Shown here piece after piece: positions 1 through 5,732 of a DNA stretch of 7,154 bases (the stretch's first letter is position 1; every line of letters starts with the position of its first letter). The stretch comes from Planctomycetaceae bacterium (lineage in GTDB: Bacteria > Planctomycetota > Planctomycetia > Pirellulales > Thermoguttaceae): assembly GCA_031266315.1 (NCBI GenBank), contig JAISBG010000046.1:1-7154 (forward strand), in the 5' to 3' direction. The position numbers and the translations under genes were made by a program. Below the pieces are notes generated by a model. That model was not told where the DNA came from. It ran no database searches and saw nothing but the letters and a program-made list of their open reading frames with translations.

Positions 1-68
1 CAATCGGTAAGCCCTTCATAAATATTGGGCTATTAAATTAACACATGGAAGGAAGGGCAAACCGATTG
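1..68. repeat. 17-bp inverted repeat at left window edge
   Basis: Bases 1-17 (CAATCGGTaaGCCCTTC) and 52-68 (GAAGGGCaaACCGATTG) are inverted copies of each other, matching at 15 of 17 positions with the two central bases unpaired. They enclose 34 bp of AT-rich sequence. The arms could be the ends of a very short non-autonomous element or the stem of a large hairpin. The left arm begins at the first base of the window, so the true outer limit cannot be seen. No gene is visible inside. Confidence 0.5.
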
Positions 69-91
69 GAATCAATGAAGACTCAACCGGC

Positions 92-115
92 GCGACCGCT
101 CAGCGGGCGGATCGC
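92..115 (-). repeat. REP-like hairpin unit (type 1) with bulged T
   Basis: Read on the minus strand this is GCGATCCGCCC, loop GCT, GAGCGGTCGC: an imperfect hairpin with one bulged T and one C-A mismatch. It is the same module as 4395-4418 and 5857-5880, and the match continues past the hairpin into the segment reading GTTGAGT on the minus strand (near 81-87). The base 5' to the hairpin reads GAAG on the minus strand instead of the GTGG/GTAG head seen in the other copies, so this copy may be decayed. Confidence 0.6.
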
Positions 116-154
116 CTTCGTGAAGACGTTGGACTCAAACCGCAGAAATAGCGG

Positions 155-180
155 GTAGGCAATCTTTCACCGAAAGGTTG
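155..180 (+). repeat. REP-like hairpin unit with GTAG head
   Basis: A GTAG tetranucleotide at 155-158 precedes a stem formed by 160-168 (CAATCTTTC) and 172-180 (GAAAGGTTG). There are nine pairs, one of them a T-G wobble, closed by the three-base loop ACC. A GTAG/GTGG head followed by a short hairpin is the format of REP sequences recognised by RAYT transposases. The module is directly followed by the GTCGGC/GCCGAC hairpin, as in the elements around prs. Confidence 0.55.
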
Positions 181-196
181 GTCGGCGATAGCCGAC
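181..196. repeat. GTCGGC/GCCGAC companion hairpin
   Basis: This is a perfect 6-bp stem, GTCGGC (181-186) and GCCGAC (191-196), with a GATA loop. The same hairpin sits next to a REP-like unit at 273-288, 4461-4478 and 5949-5964, so it is a standing part of the repeat module. Confidence 0.6.
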
Positions 197-272
197 AGTG
201 ACCCTGTGTTAGGACGAAAATTGGTGTTGCCAACCGGTTGGCTATCCGATTTCCGTCCGCACACAGGGACAA

Positions 273-315
273 GTCGGCGACCGCCGACGCGATGTTTCGG
301 CGAAACATCACCTAC
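273..315 (-). repeat. Companion hairpin plus REP-like unit with GTAG head
   Basis: GTCGGCG (273-279) and CGCCGAC (282-288) form a 7-bp stem. It is followed by 291-298 (GATGTTTC) pairing perfectly with 302-309 (GAAACATC) around loop GGC. CTAC at 312-315 is the minus-strand GTAG head. The order, hairpin then unit then head, is the same as at 4461-4505 and 5949-5991, although the stem sequence itself differs. Confidence 0.6.
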
Positions 316-324
316 CCGCTATAA

Positions 325-347
325 ATAGGCGACCCCTCACGGGGTTG
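325..347 (+). repeat. Possible further REP-like hairpin with ATAG head
   Basis: ATAG (325-328) precedes a stem of CGACCCC (330-336) and GGGGTTG (341-347), with one G-T wobble and a TCAC loop. It resembles the other units in size and head. No T-run follows, so I do not call it a terminator. Confidence 0.4.
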
Positions 348-360
348 AATAATGCCGGAA

Positions 361-587
361 AACATGAGAGAGATAAAAAAAATCTCTCAAGAGATAAGCT
401 CCAAAAATCAATTTTTGACAACCCTAAATCGATTTTTGACCTTTGCCTCTCCTGAAAAAATGACCGGTCTCTCCAGAGATGACACTCCTCTCCAGAGAGA
501 AATCACGAAAAAGTCAGGAGAAATGACTTCACTTTCACCTGAAACCATGTCCATGACAAGTGAGATAAAAATGATCTCTCTCATGTT
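361..587. repeat. 227-bp segment bounded by perfect 14-bp inverted repeat
   Basis: AACATGAGAGAGAT (361-374) has an exact inverted copy at 574-587. Between them lie many short GAGAG/CTCTC palindromes: GAGAGAT/ATCTCTC at 368-388, TCTCTCCAGAGA at 468-479 and CTCTCCAGAGAG at 488-499. There is also a direct repeat of ATTTTTGAC at 411-419 and 431-439, and a partial TCTCCTGA/TCAGGAGA pair near 448-456 and 514-521. The run 351-670 contains no convincing gene. A frame open across 352-750 has repeat-driven, Ser/Thr/Met-rich composition and runs into the next gene. The segment may be a decayed mobile element or a structured RNA; the sequence does not say which. 588-670 is AT-rich and shows nothing else. 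Confidence 0.55.
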
Positions 588-670
588 TTTTTTCACTTTT
601 ACACCTAAAAATAAATATTTCCAACATCCAAACCATTTAACAATCAGTATGATGAACAATCTAACCGGGT

Positions 671-997
671 GTGAAACATGCTCTGATCGTCATTGTTGCC
701 GTCGACGGAAAAACGGAAGTCTTTCGTCTGATGACAACCCGTTTACATAACGATATTCGGATGCCCGACGGTTCGCATGGAAAACAGTTCATCATCAAAG
801 CATCGTTCCTCAAACATATCAGCGACGAACCACGTTTCGGAAATGAACCCACTTTCTCAATGCCGCTCACGACCGAAGACCTCGCCGCCGCTCTTGACCG
901 CCAACATCACGAAGATTTTGAATCGCAATTGCAGGAAATCGAACGCCAACGACAGGAAATTGAACGACTTCATGCAGAGATAAACGCAAAAAATTAG
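671..997 (+). CDS. Hypothetical protein with C-terminal coiled coil
   Basis: I do not recognise this 108-aa protein. The first half (about residues 3-60) alternates hydrophobic and polar residues and starts HALIVIVAVDGKTEVF, like a small alpha/beta or beta-rich domain. The tail (about 80-107) is highly charged and contains two near-identical heptads, QEIERQR and QEIERLH, as expected for a coiled coil. There is no signal peptide or membrane segment, so it is probably cytoplasmic. The GTG at 671 is the only upstream start candidate, because an in-frame TAA lies at 662-664; the next in-frame ATG is at 731 (residue 21). No Shine-Dalgarno sequence is visible. A strong terminator at 1078-1117 closes the unit, which supports a real transcript. 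It could be a small structural or regulatory protein, or the remnant of a longer one. Confidence 0.6.
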   Translation: MKHALIVIVAVDGKTEVFRLMTTRLHNDIRMPDGSHGKQFIIKASFLKHISDEPRFGNEPTFSMPLTTEDLAAALDRQHHEDFESQLQEIERQRQEIERLHAEINAKN

Positions 998-1013
998 CGA
1001 AAATTGGAGAGTT

Positions 1014-1038
1014 CGCAAGCAGTTTTCAATATCTTGCG
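1014..1038. repeat. Small hairpin in 3' untranslated region
   Basis: CGCAAG (1014-1019) pairs with CTTGCG (1033-1038) around a 13-base loop. It sits 17 bases past the stop of the 108-aa gene, upstream of the terminator, with no T-run. It could protect the mRNA end or be chance. Confidence 0.3.
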
Positions 1039-1077
1039 ATTGTTCTACTATCCAATGTATTTGAAACAAAAAATTAG

Positions 1078-1117
1078 GCGTAGCGGTTCTTATCGCTACG
1101 CTTCTTTTTATTTTTTC
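1078..1117 (+). terminator. Intrinsic (Rho-independent) terminator
   Basis: A perfect 8-bp GC-rich stem, GCGTAGCG (1078-1085) and CGCTACGC (1094-1101), closes an eight-base loop. It is followed by TTCTTTTTATTTTTT, a classic U-tract. It lies about 80 bases after the stop of the 108-aa gene. It separates that gene from the ASCH gene, whose own promoter candidate begins 24 bases later. Confidence 0.85.
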
Positions 1118-1140
1118 GCCGCAAATAAATCGGAGACGGA

Positions 1141-1169
1141 TTGACATTACTTTCCTTAACCATTAGATT
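1141..1169 (+). promoter_or_regulatory. Sigma70-type promoter candidate for ASCH gene
   Basis: A perfect TTGACA at 1141-1146 is followed, after 17 bases, by TAGATT at 1164-1169 (4 of 6 matches to TATAAT). Transcription would start near 1176, giving a leader of about 90 bases. The leader includes a CAACAC/GTGTTG hairpin at 1223-1241. The position just after a terminator and ahead of a + strand gene fits. Confidence 0.55.
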
Positions 1170-1264
1170 TATAGAATCCAATAGAAAATAATATGACTTG
1201 GAAAACATAACATCAATGGTCACAACACTTTACACGTGTTGCCGAAAGACAAAACTTATGTCTT

Positions 1265-1723
1265 ATGTCTGAAAAAACAAAGATTATTTTGATGTCTTTT
1301 CTCCATGAATACATTGACTTATTTCAACGGGGAAAGAAAAAAATCGAATTTCGCAAGGTGATATTGCCGGAGAATTTACGATACATTCTGGTTTACCAAT
1401 GCGTAACACTAAAAAAAGCAGTTGGTTACATGGATGTCAAAAAAGTAGTTTCAGGAACACCCAATGAAATTTGGGTACAATATCATCACCTCAGCGGTAT
1501 TCATCGTAACGTTTACGACGAATATTACGCCGACTCAAAAAAAGCGGTTGGTATTATTATTAACCGTTACTTTCCGTTTGAAAAACCTGTTGCACTTTCC
1601 GATATTGACGAACATCTCAATGCCCCGCAAAGTTTCTGTTATCTTTCAGAACACATGTTTGCAAAAACATTAGCCCTAAGTTCCAAAACAGAGTTCGACA
1701 ACACCGTTGACAATCAATATTAA
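1265..1723 (+). CDS. ASCH-domain protein (PUA-like fold)
   Basis: This 152-aa protein matches the ASCH family, a PUA-related beta-barrel fold predicted or shown to bind RNA or modified nucleotides. The hallmark GKKKIEFRK is at residues 23-31 (E28-F29-R30), preceded by the usual helix (SFLHEYIDLFQRG). Later come the strand VGYMDVKKVV (53-62) and the segment SGIHRNVYDEYYADSKKAVGI (about 77-97), typical of the stand-alone group with ASCH as its main domain. PQSFCYL (121-127) near the C-terminus is also typical. It has no signal peptide. The start follows a tandem TTATGTC repeat (1256-1269); an out-of-frame four-codon ORF (ATG 1258, stop 1270-1272) overlaps it and could lower initiation. The family assignment is firm. 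The role here (RNA binding, regulation, or toxin-like activity as in some ASCH nucleases) is unknown, and no partner gene is adjacent. Confidence 0.85.
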   Translation: MSEKTKIILMSFLHEYIDLFQRGKKKIEFRKVILPENLRYILVYQCVTLKKAVGYMDVKKVVSGTPNEIWVQYHHLSGIHRNVYDEYYADSKKAVGIIINRYFPFEKPVALSDIDEHLNAPQSFCYLSEHMFAKTLALSSKTEFDNTVDNQY

Positions 1724-1784
1724 AAACGGTAAAAATATCCAGACGTTTAATGTGAGAAAACCAATCCGCGAAAAAAGTAATATT

Positions 1785-1922
1785 GGCAACTTCTAAACAC
1801 TTTTAACAAATAGCAAAGATTTATTTTGGGACAAGATATACATGAGTTACCGGATTTTATTTGATTTTTTATCATGTAAATTCTGTAAAATCCTGTCAAA
1901 AAATGGTTTTTTAGAAGTTGCC
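1785..1922. repeat. 138-bp element with 13-bp perfect inverted ends
   Basis: GGCAACTTCTAAA (1785-1797) has an exact inverted copy at 1910-1922. Inside is a degenerate 10-bp tandem repeat at about 1871-1900 (ATCATGTAAA, TTCTGTAAAA, TCCTGTCAAA). A third end-like sequence, GAGGTTGCC, occurs at 1954-1962, so the minus strand carries two GGCAACYTCT motifs spaced 40 bp apart. The 302-bp gap between the ASCH gene and the oxidoreductase holds this element, a weak promoter-like pair and otherwise AT-rich sequence. A small non-autonomous element or structured RNA is possible. Confidence 0.5.
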
Positions 1923-1943
1923 TATTATCGTTTTATAATGAAT

Positions 1944-1971
1944 TTGATATTGAGAGGTTGCCAAGTATTTT
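1944..1971 (+). promoter_or_regulatory. Weak promoter candidate for oxidoreductase gene
   Basis: TTGATA (1944-1949) and TATTTT (1966-1971) are spaced by 16 bases, with 5 of 6 and 4 of 6 matches to consensus. They lie about 55 bases ahead of the oxidoreductase start. The region is AT-rich, so such pairs arise easily by chance; this one is listed because the spacing and placement fit. Confidence 0.25.
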
Positions 1972-2025
1972 CAATGACTTTGAACACACCGGCAAACACA
2001 AACATTTTTTACAAAAATTACTTCC

Positions 2026-4350
2026 ATGAAACAATTACATTATTTGTTACTATTGTTTATTCTGTTTTTGTTTTTACCGAACACCGTTTCGGCGCAAACC
2101 TTTTTATCAAATTTATCAAATTTATCAAAAACATTGTTGATTGAAGCGGAATCGTTTTCTGATTACGGCGGTTGGGCGATTGATCAGCAATATATGGATC
2201 AAATGGGTTCACCGGTTTTAATTGCGCACGGAATTGGGAAACCGGTGAAAGATGCAACACTCAATATCAAATTTCCGGTTGCTGGAACATATCGGGTGTT
2301 TGTTCGAACCCGTAATTGGGCGGCTCCTTGGACAACCGAACACGCACCGGGGCAATTCCAACTCTTGCTCGACGGCAAACCAATAGAGACCGTTTTCGGA
2401 ACAGAAGGCGAACCATGGCATTGGCAATCCGGCGGAACAATAAACGTTTCGGAAACAAAACTGAACTACGGTTTATCGTTGCACGATTTAACCGGTTTCG
2501 ACGGCAGAGTCGATGCGATTTGTTTTACCGCCGATTCCGATTTTACGTTACCGAATGAAAAGGAAACGCTTGCGGTATTACGGCGTCAATTTCTCGGTTT
2601 GCCGGAGATTCCGCCGGAGGCTTCTGACAATCCGTTTGATTTTGTCGTTGTTGGAGCGGGTTATCCGGGACTTTGTGCCGCAATTACGGCTTCACGGCTT
2701 GGTTTGAAAGTTGCACTGATTCAGGACAGACCCATGATTGGCGGAAACGCCAGTCCCGAAATCGGGGTCGGACCCGAAGGAATTATCAATCTGCCGCCGT
2801 ATCCGAATCTCGGTAATCTTGTGTACCAATTACGCAACGCAAAATATACCCGTTACAAAGTCGAAAACCGTGATTTTGCACAAAAAGAAATGGAAATTTT
2901 GCTTGCCGAAAAAAACATCTCGCTCTTTCTGGCAACACGAATGATTCATGCCGAAATGGACGGAAAGAAAATCAAAGCGGTTCTCGGTAAAAATATTTAC
3001 ACGGGCAAAGAGACCCGTTTTACCGGAAATTTGTTTGCGGATTGTACTGGCGACGGCAATCTTGGTTTTCTTGCCGGTGCTGATTTTCGTGTTGGTCGTG
3101 AATCGAAAAAGGAAACCGGCGAATCAATGGCTCCCGAAGAACCGGATAAACTCGTGATGGGTTCGACATTGTTGTGGTCAACCGCCGTGAGAAAAGAAAA
3201 AACAACCTTTCCCGAACTCGCGTGGGCAATTCCGTTCACAAAAGAAACAATTCAACCGTCCATCATCTCAAATTGGAATTGGGAAACCGGAATGAATCAG
3301 GATCAGGTTGAAGATGTTGAACAACTCCGCGATCTTGGTTTTCGTGCCATTTATGGACATTGGGCTTATATGAAAAACCATATCGGCGGAGAATGGGCGG
3401 AAAAAGTCGCCATGCGTGATTTGGTTCATGTCGGTGTGATGGCGGGAAAACGTGAATCGCGGCGGCTTCTGGGTGATATAATTATTCAGGAACAGGATAT
3501 TACAGAACATCGGCTTTATCCTGATTCTTGTGTTGTCTGTACGTGGCCCATTGATGTTCATTATGCCACCGAATACAGTAAAACACATTTCCCGGGGCAA
3601 GAATTTCGAACTTATTGTACACACGTTAAACATAAACCGTTTCCGTTACCGTACCGATGTTTTTATTCGCGGAATATTCCGAATCTTTTCATGGCGGGAC
3701 GAAATCTCAGTGTTACCCATGTTGCGCTTGGTGTTTCGCGGGTGATTCAAACCGGCGGTATGATGGGAGAAGTCGTCGGTATGGCGGCATCCGTCTGTAA
3801 AAAGAACAACGCCTTACCGCGTGATGTTTACGAAAAATATTTTGCGGAACTCAAAAGTTTGATGGAAAAAGGAATTGCTCCCACACCGCCTCCGCCTGAA
3901 CAACCCGCCGAATGGACAAAAAAAGCCGGTCAAAATTGGGCACGAAACGCGAAAGTCCGTGTTTCCAGTGAACACGAAAGCGAGGAGTATCCGGGTAAAT
4001 TTCTCAATGACGGACGCGGTATTGTTACGAATAACCATTCCCGTTGGGTCAGCCGGTCTGAAAAAAATCCTTGGGCAACATTAACCTTCGACAAACCAAC
4101 ACGAATTAACGGTTTCCAGATGTTGAGCGGTCAGTCAAACCTGAAAACTGTTGTTCAAGATTGTGTTTTGCAATACGAAAAGAATGGTCAATGGATTGAC
4201 ATACCGGATTCCGTTGTTATTGGCAACAAAAATTTCTATGTAGATCGCCGTTTCGACTCGGTTGAAGCCCAAGTATTCCGGCTCTGGATCACCAAAACAG
4301 ATGGTTACGCCAGAATATGGGAACTGGAACTCTACAATGCACCAGAATAA
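2026..4350 (+). CDS. Secreted FAD-dependent oxidoreductase with discoidin domain
   Basis: This 774-aa exported flavoprotein has three parts. A signal peptide covers residues 1-23 (hydrophobic core LLLLFILFLFL, likely cleavage VSA|Q). Residues about 36-175 form a beta-rich domain opening LLIEAESF, like carbohydrate-binding or golvesin-type modules (inferred). The catalytic part, about 204-615, fits the FAD_oxidored family. It has the Rossmann motif VVVGAGYPG (207-215, GxGxxG), a GGNAS turn (239-243), DCTGDGNLG (339-347), RESRRLLGD (476-484) and the distal FAD site NLFMAGRN...GGMMGE (553-582). A Pro-rich linker (619-627) leads to an F5/8 type C-like domain (about 637-772). Related proteins are frequent in planctomycetes and Verrucomicrobia, often of unknown substrate; a sugar or polysaccharide-linked role is inferred from the flanking domains. 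The ATG at 2026 is chosen because it gives a full signal peptide. A TTTATCAAA triplication (2103-2129) encodes the SNLSNLS stretch. Confidence 0.88.
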   Translation: MKQLHYLLLLFILFLFLPNTVSAQTFLSNLSNLSKTLLIEAESFSDYGGWAIDQQYMDQMGSPVLIAHGIGKPVKDATLNIKFPVAGTYRVFVRTRNWAAPWTTEHAPGQFQLLLDGKPIETVFGTEGEPWHWQSGGTINVSETKLNYGLSLHDLTGFDGRVDAICFTADSDFTLPNEKETLAVLRRQFLGLPEIPPEASDNPFDFVVVGAGYPGLCAAITASRLGLKVALIQDRPMIGGNASPEIGVGPEGIINLPPYPNLGNLVYQLRNAKYTRYKVENRDFAQKEMEILLAEKNISLFLATRMIHAEMDGKKIKAVLGKNIYTGKETRFTGNLFADCTGDGNLGFLAGADFRVGRESKKETGESMAPEEPDKLVMGSTLLWSTAVRKEKTTFPELAWAIPFTKETIQPSIISNWNWETGMNQDQVEDVEQLRDLGFRAIYGHWAYMKNHIGGEWAEKVAMRDLVHVGVMAGKRESRRLLGDIIIQEQDITEHRLYPDSCVVCTWPIDVHYATEYSKTHFPGQEFRTYCTHVKHKPFPLPYRCFYSRNIPNLFMAGRNLSVTHVALGVSRVIQTGGMMGEVVGMAASVCKKNNALPRDVYEKYFAELKSLMEKGIAPTPPPPEQPAEWTKKAGQNWARNAKVRVSSEHESEEYPGKFLNDGRGIVTNNHSRWVSRSEKNPWATLTFDKPTRINGFQMLSGQSNLKTVVQDCVLQYEKNGQWIDIPDSVVIGNKNFYVDRRFDSVEAQVFRLWITKTDGYARIWELELYNAPE

Positions 4351-4390
4351 ACTGATTCTATCGGATTAGGTTCGGTGTCGGCAAAAATGG

Positions 4391-4418
4391 GTGGGCGATC
4401 CCTTCGCTGAAGGGTCGC
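4391..4418 (+). repeat. REP-like unit 1 in copy A (GTGG head)
   Basis: GTGG (4391-4394) is followed by GCGA, a bulged T (4399) and CCCTTC, then loop GCT (4406-4408), then GAAGGG and TCGC (4409-4418). There are ten base pairs. The partner at 5857-5880 has the same bulge and loop with four compensated pair changes. Confidence 0.65.
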
Positions 4419-4460
4419 GCCGATTGAGTCATAATTTTGCCGTCGTTAATCTGATTCACT

Positions 4461-4505
4461 GTCGGCGAGTACGCCGACGCAACCTTTCAGCGAAAGGTTG
4501 CCTAC
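4461..4505 (-). repeat. Companion hairpin plus REP-like unit 2 in copy A
   Basis: GTCGGCG (4461-4467) pairs with CGCCGAC (4472-4478) around AGTA. GCAACCTTTC (4479-4488) pairs perfectly with GAAAGGTTGC (4492-4501) around AGC, which reads GCT on the minus strand. CTAC at 4502-4505 is the minus-strand GTAG head. The unit faces unit 1, making a convergent pair as in BIMEs. Confidence 0.65.
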
Positions 4506-4687
4506 CTCGTGGTTGCCCACCCGATGATTGCCTACCTTTAACGAAAATTTTGTTGAAATATTACCAATGATTTTACTATTCCAGTGGGAAACACCTAATC
4601 CGGTGGCATCAGAAAAATATTGTGACTTGAAAGAAAAAAGGGCAATTTATAATTAGTGCATTTATCTGCAAAATAACACAGGAAGTG

Positions 4688-4716
4688 TTGTCAAAGAGAG
4701 CGGTATCGGATATACT
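4688..4716 (+). promoter_or_regulatory. Sigma70-type promoter candidate for prs
   Basis: TTGTCA (4688-4693) and TATACT (4711-4716) are separated by exactly 17 bases, each matching consensus at 5 of 6. Transcription would start near 4723, giving a leader of about 47 bases to the prs ATG. A second possible -10, a perfect TATAAT at 4648-4653, has only a TTGAAA at a 15-base spacing (4627-4632) and is less convincing. Both lie outside repeat copy A. Confidence 0.6.
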
Positions 4717-4769
4717 TTTGTCCTTTGTCCTTTCTTTGATTTCCCTATTTATTGTTTTTCCTTTACACA

Positions 4770-5732
4770 ATGAACGATCTGAAAATCTTTTCCGGACGTG
4801 CTAATCCTTGTTTAGCCAGACAGATTTGTGATTATCTTGGTATTCCGCAAGGTCAACTTACGGTTGGTAATTTTCCGGACGGAGAGACCCAATGTAAGAT
4901 TGAGCAGGATGTTCGCGGGCAAGACATTTTTATTGTCCAACCAACATGTCCGCCGGTAAACGATAATTTGATGGAACTTTTGATTTTGATCGAAAGTTTC
5001 AAACGTGCCAGTGCTGACCGTGTTACGGCGGTGATTCCTTATTTTGGTTACGCGCGTCAGGATCGGAAAGATGAGGGCAGAGTACCAATTACCGCCAAAC
5101 TGGTTGCTAACATTTTAACACGTTCAGGAGCAGACCGGATTCTTTCGATGGATCTCCATGCCGCTCAGATTCAGGGATTTTTTGACATTCCGGTTGATCA
5201 TCTCACTGCGGCACCGGTTCTCGACAACTTTTTTCGGAATCTCGGTTACACGGAAGATCGTGTGGTGGTGGTCAGCCCTGATGAAGGAAGTATTAAACGG
5301 GCAGCGTCGCATGTGAAATCGCTTGGCGGAAGTTTGGCAATTATCGACAAACGTCGGTTCGGTAATCGTGTGGAGCAGGCAAATTTGATTGGCGGTCCGA
5401 TTGAGGGAAAAATCGCGTTGCTTTTTGATGATATGATCAGTACAGGCAGTTCCATCTGCGGTGCCGCTCATCTGGTCAGAAAACAAGGAGCCGAAAAAAT
5501 TTATATCGGCGCAACACATGGAGTTCTTTGCGGCAACGCGATTGCCAATCTTCGCAATGCGCCGGTTGAAAATATTATCCTGACCGACACAATTCCGTTA
5601 CCGGAAGAGTTGTTGCCGAATCTGAAAGTTTTGAGTGTTGCGCCTTTGCTTGGTGAAGCAATACGCCGTATCCATTGCCACGAATCCGTCAGCCGACTTT
5701 TCTGCGATATGCAATTGTGGAGCGGAAAATAA
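4770..5732 (+). CDS. prs: Ribose-phosphate pyrophosphokinase (PRPP synthetase)
   Basis: This cytoplasmic enzyme makes PRPP from ribose 5-phosphate and ATP for purine, pyrimidine, NAD, histidine and tryptophan synthesis. The product is 320 aa, close to the usual class I length. Visible landmarks are FPDGE (35-39), the ATP-contacting RQDRK (96-100), the metal-site DLH with H130 (128-130), FFDIPVDHL (137-145), the flexible-loop K194 and R196, and the PRPP loop LLFDDMISTG (217-226). The ATG at 4770 is chosen over an in-frame TTG at 4752 because the family starts MNDLKIFSG; the longer form would add six residues. The loop carries Ser where the E. coli enzyme has Asp (DDMIDTGG), a variant I believe occurs in other bacterial Prs. 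It has no Shine-Dalgarno; the leader before the ATG is pyrimidine-rich. It is single-gene, bracketed by repeat copies A and B. Confidence 0.96.
   Translation: MNDLKIFSGRANPCLARQICDYLGIPQGQLTVGNFPDGETQCKIEQDVRGQDIFIVQPTCPPVNDNLMELLILIESFKRASADRVTAVIPYFGYARQDRKDEGRVPITAKLVANILTRSGADRILSMDLHAAQIQGFFDIPVDHLTAAPVLDNFFRNLGYTEDRVVVVSPDEGSIKRAASHVKSLGGSLAIIDKRRFGNRVEQANLIGGPIEGKIALLFDDMISTGSSICGAAHLVRKQGAEKIYIGATHGVLCGNAIANLRNAPVENIILTDTIPLPEELLPNLKVLSVAPLLGEAIRRIHCHESVSRLFCDMQLWSGK

Larger units (their letters stand above)
148..322. repeat. 175-bp near-palindromic hairpin cluster
   Basis: The segment is symmetrical about position 235. Outer arms 148-159 (ATAGCGGGTAGG) and 311-322 (CCTACCCGCTAT) are perfect inverted copies. 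Inside them, two REP-like hairpins (160-180 and 291-309) and two GTCGGC/GCCGAC hairpins (181-196 and 273-288) face each other. Further in, 202-209 (CCCTGTGT) pairs with 261-268, GGACG at 212-216 pairs with CGTCC at 254-258, and the centre 230-241 is the perfect palindrome CCAACCGGTTGG. No coding region fits here. It looks like two copies of one repeat module inserted or duplicated head to head around a palindromic core. Confidence 0.7.
4352..4612 (+). mobile_element. Non-autonomous element with 20-bp TIRs, copy A
   Basis: The ends CTGATTCTATCGGATTAGGT (4352-4371) and the sequence at 4593-4612 are inverted copies matching at 17 of 20 bases. The 261-bp interior has no gene. It carries a REP-like unit on the + strand (4391-4418), a conserved spacer GCCGTCGTTAATCTGATTCA (4439-4458), a GTCGGCG/CGCCGAC hairpin (4461-4478), and an inverted REP-like unit (4479-4505). 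It then has two more GGTTGCCYACC-like heads (4511-4535) and a right flank (4554-4599) nearly identical to copy B. Its left end lies one base after the stop of the oxidoreductase gene, so it also forms that gene's 3' end. No target-site duplication is obvious. With copy B this defines a repeat family; mobility is inferred from the ends. Confidence 0.65.

Noticed and set aside
1..350. CRISPR array
   Set aside because: The repeats are hairpins of varying sequence on both strands, without regular spacing or unique spacers of constant length.
330..350. Intrinsic terminator at the CCCC/GGGG hairpin
   Set aside because: No T-run follows and no gene is visible upstream; it fits better as another repeat hairpin.
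352..750. 132-codon + strand open frame
   Set aside because: It runs through the GAGAG/CTCTC palindromes, has Ser/Thr/Met-rich repeat-driven composition, and overlaps the more coding-like gene at 671. I treat it as chance.
1159..1190. Possible decayed end of the A/B element (ATTTATAGAATC...AGAAAA)
   Set aside because: Similarity to the TIR is short, needs gaps and overlaps a promoter candidate in AT-rich sequence; chance is likely.
1842..2144. 100-codon + strand frame ahead of the oxidoreductase
   Set aside because: It spans the tandem-repeat element and overlaps the signal-peptide region of the well-supported gene in another frame; the protein looks non-coding.
4752..4769. TTG start extending prs by six residues
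   Set aside because: The family N-terminus begins MNDLKIFSG at the ATG 4770; the extra residues MFFLYT match nothing known in Prs.
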